Assembly (NCBI RefSeq): GCF_014646235.1
Contig: NZ_BMNB01000038.1
Coordinates: 1 to 56,059 of the forward strand
DNA length: 56,059 nt
Direction of reading: 5' to 3'
Source of the DNA: Micromonospora sonchi
GTDB lineage: Bacteria > Actinomycetota > Actinomycetes > Mycobacteriales > Micromonosporaceae
Made by a program: the position numbers and the translations under genes. Within the stretch, counting starts at the first letter, position 1; each line of letters opens with the position of its first letter. The notes below the pieces were generated by a model, which saw nothing but the letters and a program-made list of their open reading frames with translations, was not told where the DNA came from and did not search any database. Of the stretch, positions 7,201-15,143 are shown piece by piece.

Positions 7201-8597
7201 GAGAACCCGGCGTCGGCCCCCGCGGCGGCCTCACCGACTGGTACCTCATGAACGTCGCCGACATGTGGGCCTGCCTTCAGGATCACCAGACCGATCACCA
7301 CTGGCGGCACGTCGCCGGTTGGCGCAAGGTCTGCGACCTGGCCGGCCAACACCTGGACCGGCTCCGGACGTACCGCGACGGCCTGGCAAGGGCCTGGCCA
7401 CCAGAGACCAGCGCCGCCGCCCGCGTGTACCTCGCCGAGTTGGACGATCTGATCGAGCAGGTGCAACACACGCACGACGCCGCCGCCGCCAACCAGAGCG
7501 CGCTGTCGGCCGCCACCCAGGCGCTAACCAGCACCCGCACGGAACTAAAAAGGATCTACGACGAGTACGCCAGCAAGCTCCAACAGAAGCGGGCATGGGA
7601 CGAGACCGCAGCCGACCCGAAGGCCGCCGCTGGCAGCAGGACGAGCCAACCGCCGGTCACCGACACCGACCTGGAAAGGCTTAACATTCAGGCACGCGGC
7701 ATCATGTACGGACTCAGCGGCGAACTCCAACAAGCCCAAGTAATGCTCCGCCAACCCCCTCCCGCCGCCCCTGTGGCTAGACAGCCGTCCGACCCGGATG
7801 CATACGGCGGAGCAGCGGGAACACCAGTCATCCCGCCGATCGTGCCTGTCGCTATACGATCCCCTAACAAAAGCGCAGGCAAAAGGCCCACGTCACCAGT
7901 CCGCCTAGCACCCAGTCCAAAGACTCCGCAGATCGGACCAGTGCTGGGCAGAGCTGAGCCAGCCCTAGGGCCGAACTCAAGCAACTCAAGAGCACCTGGC
8001 ACACCGCAAGTGATGCCCAACGTTCCCTCGCCTGGTATCGGCATCCCGCCAGCACCACCGCCGGCAGGTCCAGGAGGCCGGCCAGATAGCGCCAGGCCTG
8101 CCCAGAACCGGCCCGGTCAGATCGGTCATCCAGTCGCTAGAGGCGGCACCAGGGCGTCACTTCCAAATTCAGGTAACTCGCCTCGCGCCTTGCCGCCCGG
8201 CGGCGTCATTGGCGGAATCCCAGGAGTGGGGCCGACCCAACCAGGATCAGGTAGTACGCAACCGCGTCGAACCAACCCGATCGGTGGGGTAATCGGTGGT
8301 GGAGCGGCAGGTACTGCACCCGGTGGCGCAGCTGGCTCTCGCCCTCGGGGCGGAAGAGTTTTTAACGGGATGCAGCCACCCTCCACATTTGGTGGAATTC
8401 CAAGGCCAGGAGCCGCTGGCGCGGCAGAAACAATAGGCGCGTGGAAAGACCCAGATCAAGGAGACTGCGCGGACCAGCAACGCCGATGGGATCCTGACGA
8501 CCCATGGGTGACGGATCAAGGAGTAAGCCCAGTCGTCCGCCCTCCGGACGAGGATGGACCGATTGACCCTGGCCCAGCCATCGGCTTCAACCGGTGA
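7197..8597 (+). CDS. WXG/PPE-like protein with long Pro/Gly-rich tail; second gene of the T7SS-like cassette
   Basis: The protein has 466 residues. Residues 10-185 form a helical-hairpin region with the pattern GWRKVCDLAGQHLDRL, then RDGLARAWPPETSAAA and a long coiled helix, reminiscent of a WXG100/PPE fold with WPP at the turn in place of WxG. Residues about 190-466 are low-complexity Pro/Gly/Ser/Ala with repeated GG and PGG tracts, so probably disordered. The start overlaps the upstream stop and the stop overlaps the GTG of the protease gene. From about codon 160 onward, third positions become noticeably richer in A/T than in the flanking genes. It is a likely partner or substrate of the adjacent protease; this is inferred from coupling only. 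Confidence 0.72.
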   Translation: MREPGVGPRGGLTDWYLMNVADMWACLQDHQTDHHWRHVAGWRKVCDLAGQHLDRLRTYRDGLARAWPPETSAAARVYLAELDDLIEQVQHTHDAAAANQSALSAATQALTSTRTELKRIYDEYASKLQQKRAWDETAADPKAAAGSRTSQPPVTDTDLERLNIQARGIMYGLSGELQQAQVMLRQPPPAAPVARQPSDPDAYGGAAGTPVIPPIVPVAIRSPNKSAGKRPTSPVRLAPSPKTPQIGPVLGRAEPALGPNSSNSRAPGTPQVMPNVPSPGIGIPPAPPPAGPGGRPDSARPAQNRPGQIGHPVARGGTRASLPNSGNSPRALPPGGVIGGIPGVGPTQPGSGSTQPRRTNPIGGVIGGGAAGTAPGGAAGSRPRGGRVFNGMQPPSTFGGIPRPGAAGAAETIGAWKDPDQGDCADQQRRWDPDDPWVTDQGVSPVVRPPDEDGPIDPGPAIGFNR

Positions 8598-9772
8598 AAA
8601 CTCAATCCATTCTTACCGTGACACTCCTATTGGCATTATCGGTCACACCCAGTGCAAACCTTCATGCGCGTGCTAGCAGAATCGCAACCCCACCAACTGA
8701 CGGCGCCACTCGCATCCGGAGCGATCAATGGCACCTGAGCTACCTTGACACTAAAGAGGCGCATCAAATAAGCCAGGGCATGGGCATCACCGTCGCCGTT
8801 CTCGATACGGGGGTGTACCCTCATCCCGATCTCCGGGAGAACCTCCTTAGCGGCTTCGATCTCTTAGAAGGCGGGAGCGGAAACGGGCATCAGGACAACA
8901 GTGGCCACGGAACAGGAATGGCGGGTCTCATCGCTGCCCACGGTCGCGGCGACGGCACTGGCGCCCTGGGCATCGCCCCTCAGGCGAGGATCCTGCCGAT
9001 CAGGTCCTTTAAATCGAACAACGAAGGAGACACAGATCGACTGGCAGAGTCCATCGAGAAGGCCATCGCAGACGGAGCCGATATTATTAGCATATCCGCT
9101 GGAGGGGGCGGGGTGAATTCCCGCCTCTTACGTGCCCTCGATGCTGCACGTGCAGCCAACATAGTAATCGTTGCCTCCGCAGGAAACCGGCCAGATGACG
9201 CGCAGATCGTCTGGCCTGCCGCCAGCACAGGGGTAATATGCGTAGGCGGTGTTGACCACCGGGGAGCGCATGCCAAGGTATCAGTAACTGGGCCTCGGAT
9301 CGATGTAGTGGCACCAGCGGTCGAAATCTATAGCACAAGTTACGATGGCCTGTATTCCAAGGGCACCGGCACCTCGAGCGCTGCGGCGATTGTGGCGGGG
9401 GCGGCGGCGTTGATTCGGGCGAAGTATCCGTACCTTCCGGCGGACGAGGTGGCGCATCGGTTGACCGCGACCGCGATCGACAAGGGCCCGCCTGGCCGGG
9501 ACGACCAGTACGGGTACGGGGTCATCGACCTGGTGGCGGCGCTGACGGCAGACGTACCGCCAAGGGGTTTTGAATCGGTGCCGGCGACCGCGCCGGACGA
9601 CGGTAGCCCGACCACGGCAGCGGACGGGCCGCGGGCCGATGAAAAGAGTGGTACCGCGACCGTGCGCGGCCTGGTGACGCTCGGCGTGCTGCTGGCGGGT
9701 GGCGGCGCCTGGGGGTTGTTCGCACGTCGCCGACGCCGATCCGATGATCCGCCACCACGGATCAGTCGCTGA
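8594..9772 (+). CDS. Mycosin-type S8 (subtilisin) serine protease, T7SS-associated
   Basis: The protein has 392 residues. A signal peptide spans about 1-27 (LTVTLLLALSVTPSANLHA), followed by the S8 domain with the catalytic triad Asp71 (VAVLDTGV), His105 (NSGHGTGMAG) and Ser261 (GTGTSSAAA), plus oxyanion Asn198 (ASAGN). A Pro/Asp-rich linker and a C-terminal transmembrane helix (about 357-377) end in a basic RRRRR cluster. This is the complete MycP architecture: an extracytoplasmic protease anchored by its C-terminus. It begins with a GTG overlapping the upstream stop. Base composition changes sharply near 9365, close to the Ser261 codon: AT-richer before, strongly GC-rich after. No EccB/C/D/E genes are present in the window. 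Confidence 0.9.
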   Translation: MKTQSILTVTLLLALSVTPSANLHARASRIATPPTDGATRIRSDQWHLSYLDTKEAHQISQGMGITVAVLDTGVYPHPDLRENLLSGFDLLEGGSGNGHQDNSGHGTGMAGLIAAHGRGDGTGALGIAPQARILPIRSFKSNNEGDTDRLAESIEKAIADGADIISISAGGGGVNSRLLRALDAARAANIVIVASAGNRPDDAQIVWPAASTGVICVGGVDHRGAHAKVSVTGPRIDVVAPAVEIYSTSYDGLYSKGTGTSSAAAIVAGAAALIRAKYPYLPADEVAHRLTATAIDKGPPGRDDQYGYGVIDLVAALTADVPPRGFESVPATAPDDGSPTTAADGPRADEKSGTATVRGLVTLGVLLAGGGAWGLFARRRRRSDDPPPRISR

Positions 9773-9845
9773 GGCACCCGGGGGGGGCGGGCGGCGTTGT
9801 TCCTTTGAACGATATTTCAGGGTGACATAATTATTTCTGTATGAC

Positions 9846-9983
9846 ATGACGCTCGCAAGAAGGACGCGAGCCCGCGGGGTCACCGACCGTGACGGACGCC
9901 GCGGCCGGCTGAACTGGCTGGTGACCCCGTCCCGTCTGCGCCTGCGCCTCGGCGGCCAGCGCGACGACGAGATCCAGGTGTAG
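9846..9983 (+). CDS. Possible 45-aa basic protein, hypothetical
   Basis: An ATG-to-TAG frame encodes a short, Arg-rich peptide containing NWLVTPSRLRLRLGGQRDDE. It lies between the protease stop and maf. The frame has mostly G/C third positions and a short upstream AT-rich stretch (9810-9840) that could be a promoter. No clear ribosome binding site precedes it, and no family is recognised. It may be a small conserved gene or the worn end of a larger one. Confidence 0.35.
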   Translation: MTLARRTRARGVTDRDGRRGRLNWLVTPSRLRLRLGGQRDDEIQV

Positions 9984-10023
9984 CGGGCGCGTGGCGCGCG
10001 AGGGAACCGGTAACGTCGGCAGC

Positions 10024-10680
10024 GTGTCTGATGCCCTGCCGCTCCGTCTGGTGCTCGCCTCGGCGAGCCCTGCCCGCCGCAAAACCCTCCAGGCCGCCGG
10101 CATCGAGCCAGAGGTGCTGGTCAGCGGGGTCGACGAATCGCTCGTGGTGACCGAGCGGGCCGAGGATCTCTGCCTGGAACTGGCCCGGCTCAAGGCGCAG
10201 GCGGTGCTGACCCGACTGCGGCCCACCGACGACCAGCGCACGCTCGTGCTGGGGTGTGACTCGGTGCTCGCCTTCGACGGCGAGATTCTCGGCAAACCCG
10301 AGGATGCCGGCGACGCTACCCGGCGGTGGGAGCGGATGCGCGGTCGCAGCGGGGTGCTGCACAGCGGCCACTGTCTCGTCGACATGGTGGGCGGGCGCCG
10401 GGCCGAGGCGGTGGCCTCCACGGTGGTGCACTTCGCCGACATCAGCGACCACGAAATCGCGACGTACGTCGGCACGGGCGAGCCGCTCGCGGTGGCCGGC
10501 GCGTTCACCATCGACGGTCTCGGCGGAGCCTTCGTGGAAGGGATCGAGGGCGACCCGGGCACCGTCATCGGGCTTTCCCTACCACTGTTGCGGCGGCTGC
10601 TCGCCGACTTGGACCTGCAGATCACGGATCTGTGGACGAAGGTCGCGCCGGGCAACCAGTTGATCGAGCCGCTCGGTTAA
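10024..10680 (+). CDS. maf: Maf-like nucleotide pyrophosphatase
   Basis: A 218-aa Maf/Ham1-superfamily protein. The N-terminal LRLVLASASPARRKTL holds the SxSxRR substrate motif, VDES follows near residue 37, and further conserved blocks are LVLGCDSVLAFDG and KPEDAGDA. The C-terminal half has FTIDGLGGAFVEGIEGD, typical of the family. Maf proteins hydrolyse non-canonical or pyrimidine nucleoside triphosphates to monophosphates and restrain septation. The start is the GTG at 10024, directly before the first strand; an ATG at 9991 is possible. In M. tuberculosis maf also sits between accE5 and accA3, so this is ancestral order. The O-methyltransferase gene follows after 9 nt. Confidence 0.9.
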   Translation: MSDALPLRLVLASASPARRKTLQAAGIEPEVLVSGVDESLVVTERAEDLCLELARLKAQAVLTRLRPTDDQRTLVLGCDSVLAFDGEILGKPEDAGDATRRWERMRGRSGVLHSGHCLVDMVGGRRAEAVASTVVHFADISDHEIATYVGTGEPLAVAGAFTIDGLGGAFVEGIEGDPGTVIGLSLPLLRRLLADLDLQITDLWTKVAPGNQLIEPLG

Positions 10681-10689
10681 CGTTCGGGA

Positions 10690-11343
10690 ATGACGCTCAA
10701 GTCGATCCCGCTCACCGACGAGTTGCACACGTACCTTGTCGCGCACGGCGCCCCACCGGACGCGGTCGTCCGCGACCTGGCCGAGGAGACGCTGGCTCTC
10801 CTGCCCGAGGATGCCGGCATGCAGGTGGCACCGGAGCAGGCTGCCTTCCTGACGTTCCTGACCCGGCTGCTCGGCGTACGGCAGGCGGTGGAGGTGGGCA
10901 CCTTCACCGGCCTCTCCTCGCTGTCGATCGCCCGGGGGCTCGCCGAGGGCGGCCGGTTGACCTGCTTCGACATCTCGGAGGAGTACACGAACGTCGCGCG
11001 CCGGTACTGGGCGCGCGCCGGCGTGGACGACCGGATCGAGCTGCGCATCGGGGCGGCCGGAGAGCGACTGCGGGAGCTGCCGGACGAGCGGTACCTGGAC
11101 TTTGCCTTCATCGACGCCGACAAGACCGGCTACCCGGTCTACTGGGACGAGTTGGTGCCTCGGATGCGCCCCGGTGGCGTGATCGCCGTCGACAACGTGC
11201 TGCGGCATGGCCGGGTGATCGCGCCGCAGAGCGCCGACGACCGGGCGATCGCCGCGTTCAACGACGCTGTCCTGGCCGACGTGCGGGTCGACGCCGTGAT
11301 GCTGCCGATCGCGGACGGCCTGACCCTCGCCCGGGTGCACTGA
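10690..11343 (+). CDS. Class I SAM-dependent O-methyltransferase (CCoAOMT/catechol-type)
   Basis: A 217-aa member of the methyltransferase_3 (caffeoyl-CoA/catechol O-methyltransferase-like) family. The SAM-binding glycine motif is VEVGTFTGLSSLSIA (about residues 67-81), the acidic motif CFDISEEY lies near 101, and the metal-binding block is DFAFIDADKTGYPVYWDEL with DN in GVIAVDNVL. The size is typical for this divalent-metal-dependent family. The acceptor is unknown; similar small enzymes methylate phenolics or catechols. It is probably cotranscribed with maf (9-nt gap) and followed by a paired GGGGCCCC repeat facing the convergent ABC permease gene. Confidence 0.9.
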   Translation: MTLKSIPLTDELHTYLVAHGAPPDAVVRDLAEETLALLPEDAGMQVAPEQAAFLTFLTRLLGVRQAVEVGTFTGLSSLSIARGLAEGGRLTCFDISEEYTNVARRYWARAGVDDRIELRIGAAGERLRELPDERYLDFAFIDADKTGYPVYWDELVPRMRPGGVIAVDNVLRHGRVIAPQSADDRAIAAFNDAVLADVRVDAVMLPIADGLTLARVH

Positions 11344-11360
11344 CCGGTCGCAGGCCGACG

Positions 11361-11413
11361 GTTAATAAGGGGCCCCTCCTATACCGCAGGCGTTAATAAG
11401 GGGCCCCTCCTTA
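11361..11413 (-). repeat. Paired GGGGCCCC-core intergenic repeat, copy pair 2
   Basis: Two units (about 11361-11382 and 11392-11413) read on the minus strand as TAAGGAGGGGCCCC followed by TTATTAAC. They are separated by a spacer similar to CGCCTGCGGTATAG. The element fills the gap between the convergent O-methyltransferase and permease genes and starts 4-5 nt after the permease stop. It is a plausible bidirectional terminator. Confidence 0.85.
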
Positions 11414-11417
11414 CATT

Positions 11418-12173
11418 TCAGCGGACGCTGCGGGCGAACTGGCGGGCAGCCCAGAAGACACCGGCGGCGGCCAGCACCGTGATGATGGCCAGGCCCTGCC
11501 AGACCCGGTCGTTGCCGATGTCACCGTTGAACAGCGCCCGGGTGCCGTCGACCGCCCAGGAGAACGGGTTCCACCTGGCGACGCCCTGCAACCAGCCCGG
11601 CGCGAAGGCGAGCGGCAGCAGGATGCCGGAGAGCAGCAGCACCGGCTGGGCCACCGTGTTCATCAGCGGGGCGAGCGCGTCCTCGCTCTTGACCTTCAGC
11701 GCGACGCCGTAGGAGACCGCCGAGGTCATCAGCGCGATCAGGGCGAGCATAAGGTACGCCAGCAGCAGGTCACCGATGAAGACGCGCAGGTCGAACAGGA
11801 GCGCGAGCAGGGTGATGATGACCGCCTGGGCCAGCAGCGACACCACGTCGCGCAGTGAGCGGCCGAGCAGCAGGGCGAGCCGGCTGACCGGAGTGACCCG
11901 GGAGCGTTCGATGACCCCGGCGCGCAGCTCGGCGATCAGGCCGAAGCCCTGGAACAGGCCGCCGAAGATGGCCAGCAGCACCAGCAGGCCGGGCACGAAG
12001 ATTTTGTACGCCTCCGCCTGGGTGGACGCGTTCAGCGCCGGCTTGAGCAGCGGGGCGAACAGCAGTAGATACATCACCGGCTGGAAGACACCGACGAAGA
12101 CCCACACGGGGTTGCGCAGCAGCAGGTGAAGCTGCCGCTGGAAGATCAGCCAGGTGTCACGGGCGAGCTTCAT
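11418..12173 (-). CDS. ABC-2 type transporter permease (DrrB-like)
   Basis: A 251-residue integral membrane protein with about six transmembrane helices. The ABC-2 family block PVSRLALLLGRSLRDVV precedes helix 3. The N-terminal NPVWVFVGVFQPVMYLLLFAPLL and C-terminal WNPFSWAVDGTRALFNGD are characteristic of the DrrB/daunorubicin-type permeases. The start ATG at 12173 lies 18 nt downstream of the ATPase stop, so the two form an operon in the order ATPase-permease. Two permeases would assemble with two ATPase subunits. The cargo is likely a hydrophobic drug or lipid but is not deducible. No resistance or biosynthetic genes adjoin. Confidence 0.9.
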   Translation of the reverse strand: MKLARDTWLIFQRQLHLLLRNPVWVFVGVFQPVMYLLLFAPLLKPALNASTQAEAYKIFVPGLLVLLAIFGGLFQGFGLIAELRAGVIERSRVTPVSRLALLLGRSLRDVVSLLAQAVIITLLALLFDLRVFIGDLLLAYLMLALIALMTSAVSYGVALKVKSEDALAPLMNTVAQPVLLLSGILLPLAFAPGWLQGVARWNPFSWAVDGTRALFNGDIGNDRVWQGLAIITVLAAAGVFWAARQFARSVR

Positions 12174-12191
12174 TGAGATCTCCTGGGCGGG

Positions 12192-13151
12192 TCAGGACTC
12201 GCGCAGCGAGCGGCCGGTCTTGGTAAGGAAGACGTCGTCGAGGCTCGGGCGGTGCAGCTCGATCGACCTGAGGTCGAGCCCGGCCCCGTCGATGCGACGC
12301 AGGATCCGGGGGATGGCGGTGGCGCCGTCGTCGACGAAGAGGCGCAGCCCGCCCTCGTCGAGGGTTTCCAGCCGGTTGACGTACTCCTCGCCGTCGAGCA
12401 GTTTTGCGACCTCGCCGGCGGCGACGGGGTCGAGGCCGACCTGCACCACGTCGCCGGAGATCTCGCGCTTGAGGTCGGTCGGCGTGCCCTCGGCGACCAC
12501 CTCGCCGTGATCCATGATCGCGATCCGGTCGCAGAGCGCGTCCGCCTCGTCCAGATAGTGCGTGGTGATGAAGACCGTCATCCCGTCGGTGCGCAGCCGC
12601 CGGATCTCGTCCCACATGTGGGCCCGGCTCTGCGGGTCGAGCCCGGTGGTGGGCTCGTCCAGGAAGACGATCTTCGGCTCGTGGATGATGCCGAGCGCGA
12701 TCTCGACCCGGCGTCGCTGCCCACCGGAGTACGTCTTGCACTTGCGATCGGCGAACTCGGTGAGCTGGAACGCCTCCAGCGCCCGCGCGGCCCGGCGCTG
12801 TGCCTCGGCCTTGGCGATGCCGTACATCCGGGCCTGGAGGACCAGTTCCTCCCGCGCGGTGGACTCGTCCCAGGTGCTGCCACCCTGAGCGACGTAGCCG
12901 ATTCGGCGGCGCACCTCACCGGGATCCTTCAGCAGGTCGGCCCCGGCGATGGTGGCCTGGCCGCCGTCCGGCTCGATCAGCGTGGCCAGCATCCGCAGCG
13001 TGGTGGTCTTGCCGGCGCCGTTCGGGCCGAGAAAGCCGAAGATCTCACCCGCCGACACGTCCAGGTCGACGCCGCGCACCGCCTCCACCGTCTTCGTCTC
13101 CCGACCGGCACGGCTGCGGAACGACTTCCGCAGCCCTCTGGTCTCGATCAT
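12192..13151 (-). CDS. ABC transporter ATP-binding protein (DrrA-like)
   Basis: A 319-aa ATPase. It has Walker A GPNGAGKTT near residue 50, Q-loop YVAQGG, signature YSGGQRRR, Walker B with the catalytic Glu in IVFLDEPTTGLD, and an H-loop in FITTHYLDEADAL. After about residue 225 comes the DrrA-type C-terminal domain (DVVQVGLD...). I use the ATG at 13151 because GGGGAG lies 7 nt upstream and MIETRGLRKSF begins the fold. The upstream extension to 13319 covers promoter sequence. The upstream region contains a (CA)7 tract and is shared with divergent accA3. Confidence 0.92.
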   Translation of the reverse strand: MIETRGLRKSFRSRAGRETKTVEAVRGVDLDVSAGEIFGFLGPNGAGKTTTLRMLATLIEPDGGQATIAGADLLKDPGEVRRRIGYVAQGGSTWDESTAREELVLQARMYGIAKAEAQRRAARALEAFQLTEFADRKCKTYSGGQRRRVEIALGIIHEPKIVFLDEPTTGLDPQSRAHMWDEIRRLRTDGMTVFITTHYLDEADALCDRIAIMDHGEVVAEGTPTDLKREISGDVVQVGLDPVAAGEVAKLLDGEEYVNRLETLDEGGLRLFVDDGATAIPRILRRIDGAGLDLRSIELHRPSLDDVFLTKTGRSLRES

Positions 13152-13203
13152 GTGCACTCCCCGTTCGAGGCCACCGTCGGCCATCTCGTCACCGTCACCC
13201 GAC

Positions 13204-13217
13204 CACACACACACACG
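13204..13217. repeat. (CA)7 dinucleotide tract in the divergent drrA/accA3 promoter region
   Basis: Seven consecutive CA units lie about 50 nt upstream of the ATPase ATG. Dinucleotide runs are rare in such GC-rich DNA and can change length by slippage, which could vary promoter spacing. No further function is evident. Confidence 0.6.
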
Positions 13218-13295
13218 ACAAAACCTCGCCTGGCGGGCCCGACGGGCAGGTGTGCCATCACACACTGAGCGATCGTTAGGGCCGCCAGGGTGAGC

Positions 13296-13303
13296 TATAA
13301 ACT
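13296..13303 (+). promoter_or_regulatory. Possible -10 element for accA3
   Basis: TATAAACT is the only AT-rich octamer between the divergent genes. It lies about 33 nt before the accA3 start, leaving a short leader that contains GGGAGGAG as ribosome site. A good -35 hexamer is not apparent, although GTTAGG lies about 15 nt upstream. Confidence 0.4.
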
Positions 13304-13336
13304 CCCGGTCAGCAACCACCGGGAGGAGCCACCAAG

Positions 13337-15091
13337 GTGCGCAAGGTACTCATCGCCAACCGTGGCGAGATCGCCGTCCGCGTCATCCGCGCCTGCCAGG
13401 ATGCCGGCCTGGGCAGCGTCGCAGTGTACGCGGACTCCGACCGCGAGGCCCTGCACGCCATGCTCGCCGACGAAGCGTACGCCCTGGGCGGCGAGACCGC
13501 TGCGAATACCTATCTGCGCATCGACAAGCTCATCGACATCGCCACCCGGTCCGGCGCCGACGCGGTGCACCCCGGCTACGGCTTCCTCGCCGAGAACGCC
13601 GACTTCGCCCAGGCCGTCATCGACGCGCGGCTGACCTGGATCGGCCCGGCCCCGCAGGCCATCCGCGACCTCGGTGACAAGGTCACCGCCCGGCACATCG
13701 CCCAGCGGGCCGGCGCTCCGCTGGTGCCCGGCACCCCGGACCCGGTCGGCGGCCCGGACGAGGTGCTGGCCTTCGCCGTCGACCACGGCCTGCCGGTGGC
13801 GATCAAGGCGGCGTTCGGCGGTGGCGGGCGGGGCCTGAAGGTGGCCCGCACCATGGAGGAGATCCCGCAGCTGTTCGAGTCGGCCACCCGGGAAGCGGTC
13901 GCCGCGTTCGGCCGGGGCGAGTGTTTCGTCGAGCGTTACCTCGACCGGCCGCGCCACGTCGAGGCGCAGGTCCTGGCCGACCAGCACGGCAACGTGATCG
14001 TGGTGGGCACCCGGGACTGCTCGTTGCAGCGCCGGCACCAGAAGCTGGTCGAGGAGGCGCCGGCGCCGTTCCTCACCGACGCCCAACGGGCCCAGATCCA
14101 CGAGAGCGCCAAGGCCATCTGCCGGGAGGCCGGCTACCACGGCGCCGGCACGGTCGAGTACCTGGTCGGCAACGACGGCACCATCTCCTTCCTGGAGGTC
14201 AACACCCGACTCCAGGTGGAACACCCGGTCACCGAGGAGACCGCCGGCATCGACCTGGTACGCGAGCAGTTCCGCATCGCCGACGGCGAGAAGCTGCGGT
14301 TCACCGGGGACCCGGCGCCGCGTGGGCACTCCATCGAGTTCCGGATCAACGGCGAGGACCCGGGGCGCAACTTCCTGCCCGCTCCCGGCACGGTCACCGC
14401 GCTGCGGCTGCCCACCGGCCCCGGCGTGCGGGTGGACACCGGCGTCTCGGCCGGCGACGTGATCGGCGGGAACTTCGATTCCCTGCTCGCCAAGGTGATC
14501 GTCACCGGGGAGACCCGCATCGAGGCGCTGGAGCGGGCCCGACGGGCGCTGGACGAAATGGTGGTCGAGGGGATGGCGACCGCGCTGCCGTTCCACCGCC
14601 TGGTGGTCCGCGACCCCGCCTTCACCGCCGAGCCGTTCGCCGTGCACACCCGTTGGATCGAGACCGAATTCGACAACACCGTGCCGCCGTTCAGTGGCGC
14701 CGCCAGCAGCGAGGCGGGCGCTGGCGAGCGCGAGACCGTCGTCGTCGAGGTGGGCGGCAAGCGGTTGGAGGTGACCCTCCCCGCCGGTCTCGGTGCGGCT
14801 CCCACCACCGGCGGACGGGCCGCGAAGAGGCCCACCCGCCGAGGCGGCGGCGCCACGGCCGGCGCGACGGCCGCCGGGGATTCGCTCACCTCCCCGATGC
14901 AGGGCACCATCGTCAAGATCGCGATCGCCGAAGGTGACACCGTCGCCGAGGGCGACCTGGTCGTGGTCCTGGAGGCGATGAAGATGGAGCAGCCCCTGCA
15001 CGCCCACAAGGCGGGTACGGTCAGCGGCCTGTCGGCCGAGGTCGGCGCGGTGATCACCGCCGGCGCCGTCATCTGCACCATCGACGGGTGA
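13337..15091 (+). CDS. accA3: Acyl-CoA carboxylase alpha subunit (biotin carboxylase fused to biotin carboxyl carrier)
   Basis: The protein has 584 residues. The biotin carboxylase N-domain is at 1-115 (KVLIANRGEIAVRVIRAC), with ATP-grasp at about 116-320 (IKAAFGGGGRGLKV; FLEVNTRLQVEHPVTE) and the C-domain to about 445. A variable Ala/Arg-rich linker leads to the BCCP/biotinyl domain at 515-584 with the biotinylation motif EAMKMEQ (Lys549). The start is a GTG at 13337 behind GGGAGGAG. It provides carboxybiotin to the beta subunit whose gene tail opens this window, with AccE as third component. A composite GGGGCCCC repeat starts at its stop codon. The assignment is very secure. Confidence 0.96.
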   Translation: MRKVLIANRGEIAVRVIRACQDAGLGSVAVYADSDREALHAMLADEAYALGGETAANTYLRIDKLIDIATRSGADAVHPGYGFLAENADFAQAVIDARLTWIGPAPQAIRDLGDKVTARHIAQRAGAPLVPGTPDPVGGPDEVLAFAVDHGLPVAIKAAFGGGGRGLKVARTMEEIPQLFESATREAVAAFGRGECFVERYLDRPRHVEAQVLADQHGNVIVVGTRDCSLQRRHQKLVEEAPAPFLTDAQRAQIHESAKAICREAGYHGAGTVEYLVGNDGTISFLEVNTRLQVEHPVTEETAGIDLVREQFRIADGEKLRFTGDPAPRGHSIEFRINGEDPGRNFLPAPGTVTALRLPTGPGVRVDTGVSAGDVIGGNFDSLLAKVIVTGETRIEALERARRALDEMVVEGMATALPFHRLVVRDPAFTAEPFAVHTRWIETEFDNTVPPFSGAASSEAGAGERETVVVEVGGKRLEVTLPAGLGAAPTTGGRAAKRPTRRGGGATAGATAAGDSLTSPMQGTIVKIAIAEGDTVAEGDLVVVLEAMKMEQPLHAHKAGTVSGLSAEVGAVITAGAVICTIDG

Positions 15092-15143
15092 AAGGAAGGG
15101 GCCCTTCTTAACGCCTGGTGCATTGAAAGGGGCCCCTCCTAAC
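15091..15143. repeat. Paired GGGGCCCC-core intergenic repeat, copy pair 3 (inverted arrangement)
   Basis: The first unit (AAAGGAAGGGGCCCTTCTTAAC) is read from accA3; the second (GTTAGGAGGGGCCCCTTTC on the minus strand) is read from lysG. The spacer resembles GCCTGGTGCATTG. The accA3 TGA lies at the left edge and the lysG stop codon TAG is part of the right unit. It separates two convergent genes that are only 47 nt apart. Confidence 0.85.

Noticed and set aside
11418..13151. DrrAB-like transporter as evidence of an antibiotic gene cluster
   Set aside because: The adjacent genes are maf, a methyltransferase and accA3. No biosynthetic core enzyme occurs in the window.
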